From: Heliocybe sulcata
Lineage: Eukaryota > Basidiomycota > Agaricomycetes > Gloeophyllales > Gloeophyllaceae
DNA length: 38,958 nucleotides
NCBI GenBank assembly: GCA_004369045.1
Contig: ML213540.1
Coordinates: forward strand, 104,623-143,580
Reading direction: 5' to 3'
Made by a program: the position numbers and the translations under genes. Shown in pieces: positions 38,171 to 38,958 of the stretch (positions are counted from its first letter, which is position 1; every line of letters starts with the position of its first letter). A model generated the notes under the pieces. That model was not told the origin of the DNA and did not search any database. It saw only the letters and a program-made list of their open reading frames with translations.

Positions 38171-38398
38171 TTACCTGGCACGATGGGGGGGATACTGATG
38201 CCGTTTGTGATACAAACGCTGGTGCGTTCTTTTCTATAATTTATTTTGCCTTTTCTTCGAGTTTCCCCTCCACTGCTTGTTCTCCCATTCCGGGCCCCTT
38301 CTGTGAGTTGAAATGGTCGCAGTTAAGTTGCCTGATGCATATCCTAATGGCGAGATTTGCGGCGTATGAGCGCACTTCCTCACCGTTGAGATATCCAT
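38171..38398. repeat. Diverged ~230-base repeat, copy B
   Basis: Copy of 37722-37953 in the same orientation. GCTGGTGCGTTCT is at 38218-38230 and GATATCCAT at 38390-38398; the offsets of 444 and 445 bases show an almost constant spacing. Confidence 0.65.
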
Positions 38399-38958
38399 TA
38401 GGGTGTTTCACGTTGAGGATTTCGACTCGATTTCAGCTTGTTTTTAGCCTCGCTTTCTCGTTGATTTCGCGCTCGGAGATCCCCGGTTTTCGAAAAGCGA
38501 GAGTCGATTTTGGCTCTTTTTTCGTTGATGTGAAAGCAGCTGAGATGCTGCTTTTGCAACGTTTTCGCCTCGCTTTTGGCATGATTTCAAACCTTCCTAT
38601 GCATAGGTTTAGTAGCTGGCCCGTCTTACTACTCTTCTACGGGCTTATGTTTGAGACTCTTTGAGGCCTTACTTTTAAGACCTCATAATATTCAGGCCCG
38701 ATGTTCTTTGTGAGGGTTTCAAATTGAATACGACCGAATATTACTTCTACTAGGGCATCATGAAAGTTATAAACGGGTCTATTGAATAGCTACTATGACT
38801 ATAAACCTCATCCTTACCAGACAAGAGACAAGAGCATGGGCGAAAATTCGGCAGAAGTCAGGGGGGTTCATGTTCAGGCCGATTTTCACCTCGTTTTCAA
38901 GAGGATTTTCAGTGAAAAGCAGCAATGAAAATCATGTCAAAAGCGCACCAAAATCCTG

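Larger units (their letters stand above)
36930..38958. other. Gene-free right end with diverged repeats
   Basis: About 2 kb upstream of SET3 with no recognisable protein. The first few hundred bases should hold the SET3 promoter. Two diverged copies of a ~230-base repeat follow (37722-37953 and 38171-38398). The last 500 bases are AT-rich and contain many GAAAA/TTTTC words (for example near 38840-38940), like the TTTTCGCATTTTCCCC stretch at the very left edge of the window. The short ORFs here are not supported. Confidence 0.6.

Noticed and set aside
38158-38664. 168-codon plus-strand ORF near the right end
   Set aside because: It overlaps repeat copy B and AT-rich simple sequence and has no motif support.

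Overview
This window is nuclear DNA of a filamentous basidiomycete, most probably an Agaricomycete. The genes are split by many short introns (mostly 40-65 bases, GT-AG), both strands are densely coding, and the best-recognised products are fungal: BUD4, SPA2, PEX1, IFA38, a Tgl1/Yeh-type sterol esterase, DRS2 and SET3. No prokaryotic features are present. I rebuilt the exon structures by hand from reading frame, splice signals and family motifs. In every intact gene the exon lengths sum to a multiple of three, which supports the models.

Layout. 1-1917 (-): decaying MULE-type DNA transposon. 1918-3469: gene-free, holding a candidate short inverted-repeat element. 3470-7955 (-): BUD4/anillin-like septum protein. 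7956-10235: long divergent intergenic region with a perfect palindrome around an E-box near BUD4. 10236-13259 (+): SPA2 polarisome scaffold. 13429-17561 (-): PEX1 peroxisomal AAA ATPase. 17898-19860 (+): three-part header / PD-(D/E)XK nuclease-like / kinase-like protein of Crinkler (CRN-like) architecture. 20358-21898 (-): IFA38 3-ketoacyl-CoA reductase. 22051-23429 (-): broken gene, possibly beta-propeller. 23818-25244 (+): sterol esterase. 25274-30069 (-): DRS2 P4-ATPase flippase. 30266-31643 (-): HNH-nuclease-like protein. 31879-36929 (-): SET3 PHD+SET protein. 36930-38958: gene-free, with two diverged copies of a ~230-base repeat.

Functional picture. Most of the window is housekeeping. 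Two polarity/septation genes (BUD4, SPA2) sit head to head. Three membrane-lipid genes (IFA38, sterol esterase, DRS2) lie within 10 kb, next to a peroxisome-biogenesis gene. Between them are lineage-specific accessory genes: the CRN-like nuclease-kinase, the HNH protein and the pseudogene. Repetitive and transposon-derived DNA occupies both ends. The CRN-like gene, which shares a 336-base divergent promoter with PEX1, is the most unusual intact gene.

All identifications rest on motif reading without database searches. Residue numbers refer to my spliced models.
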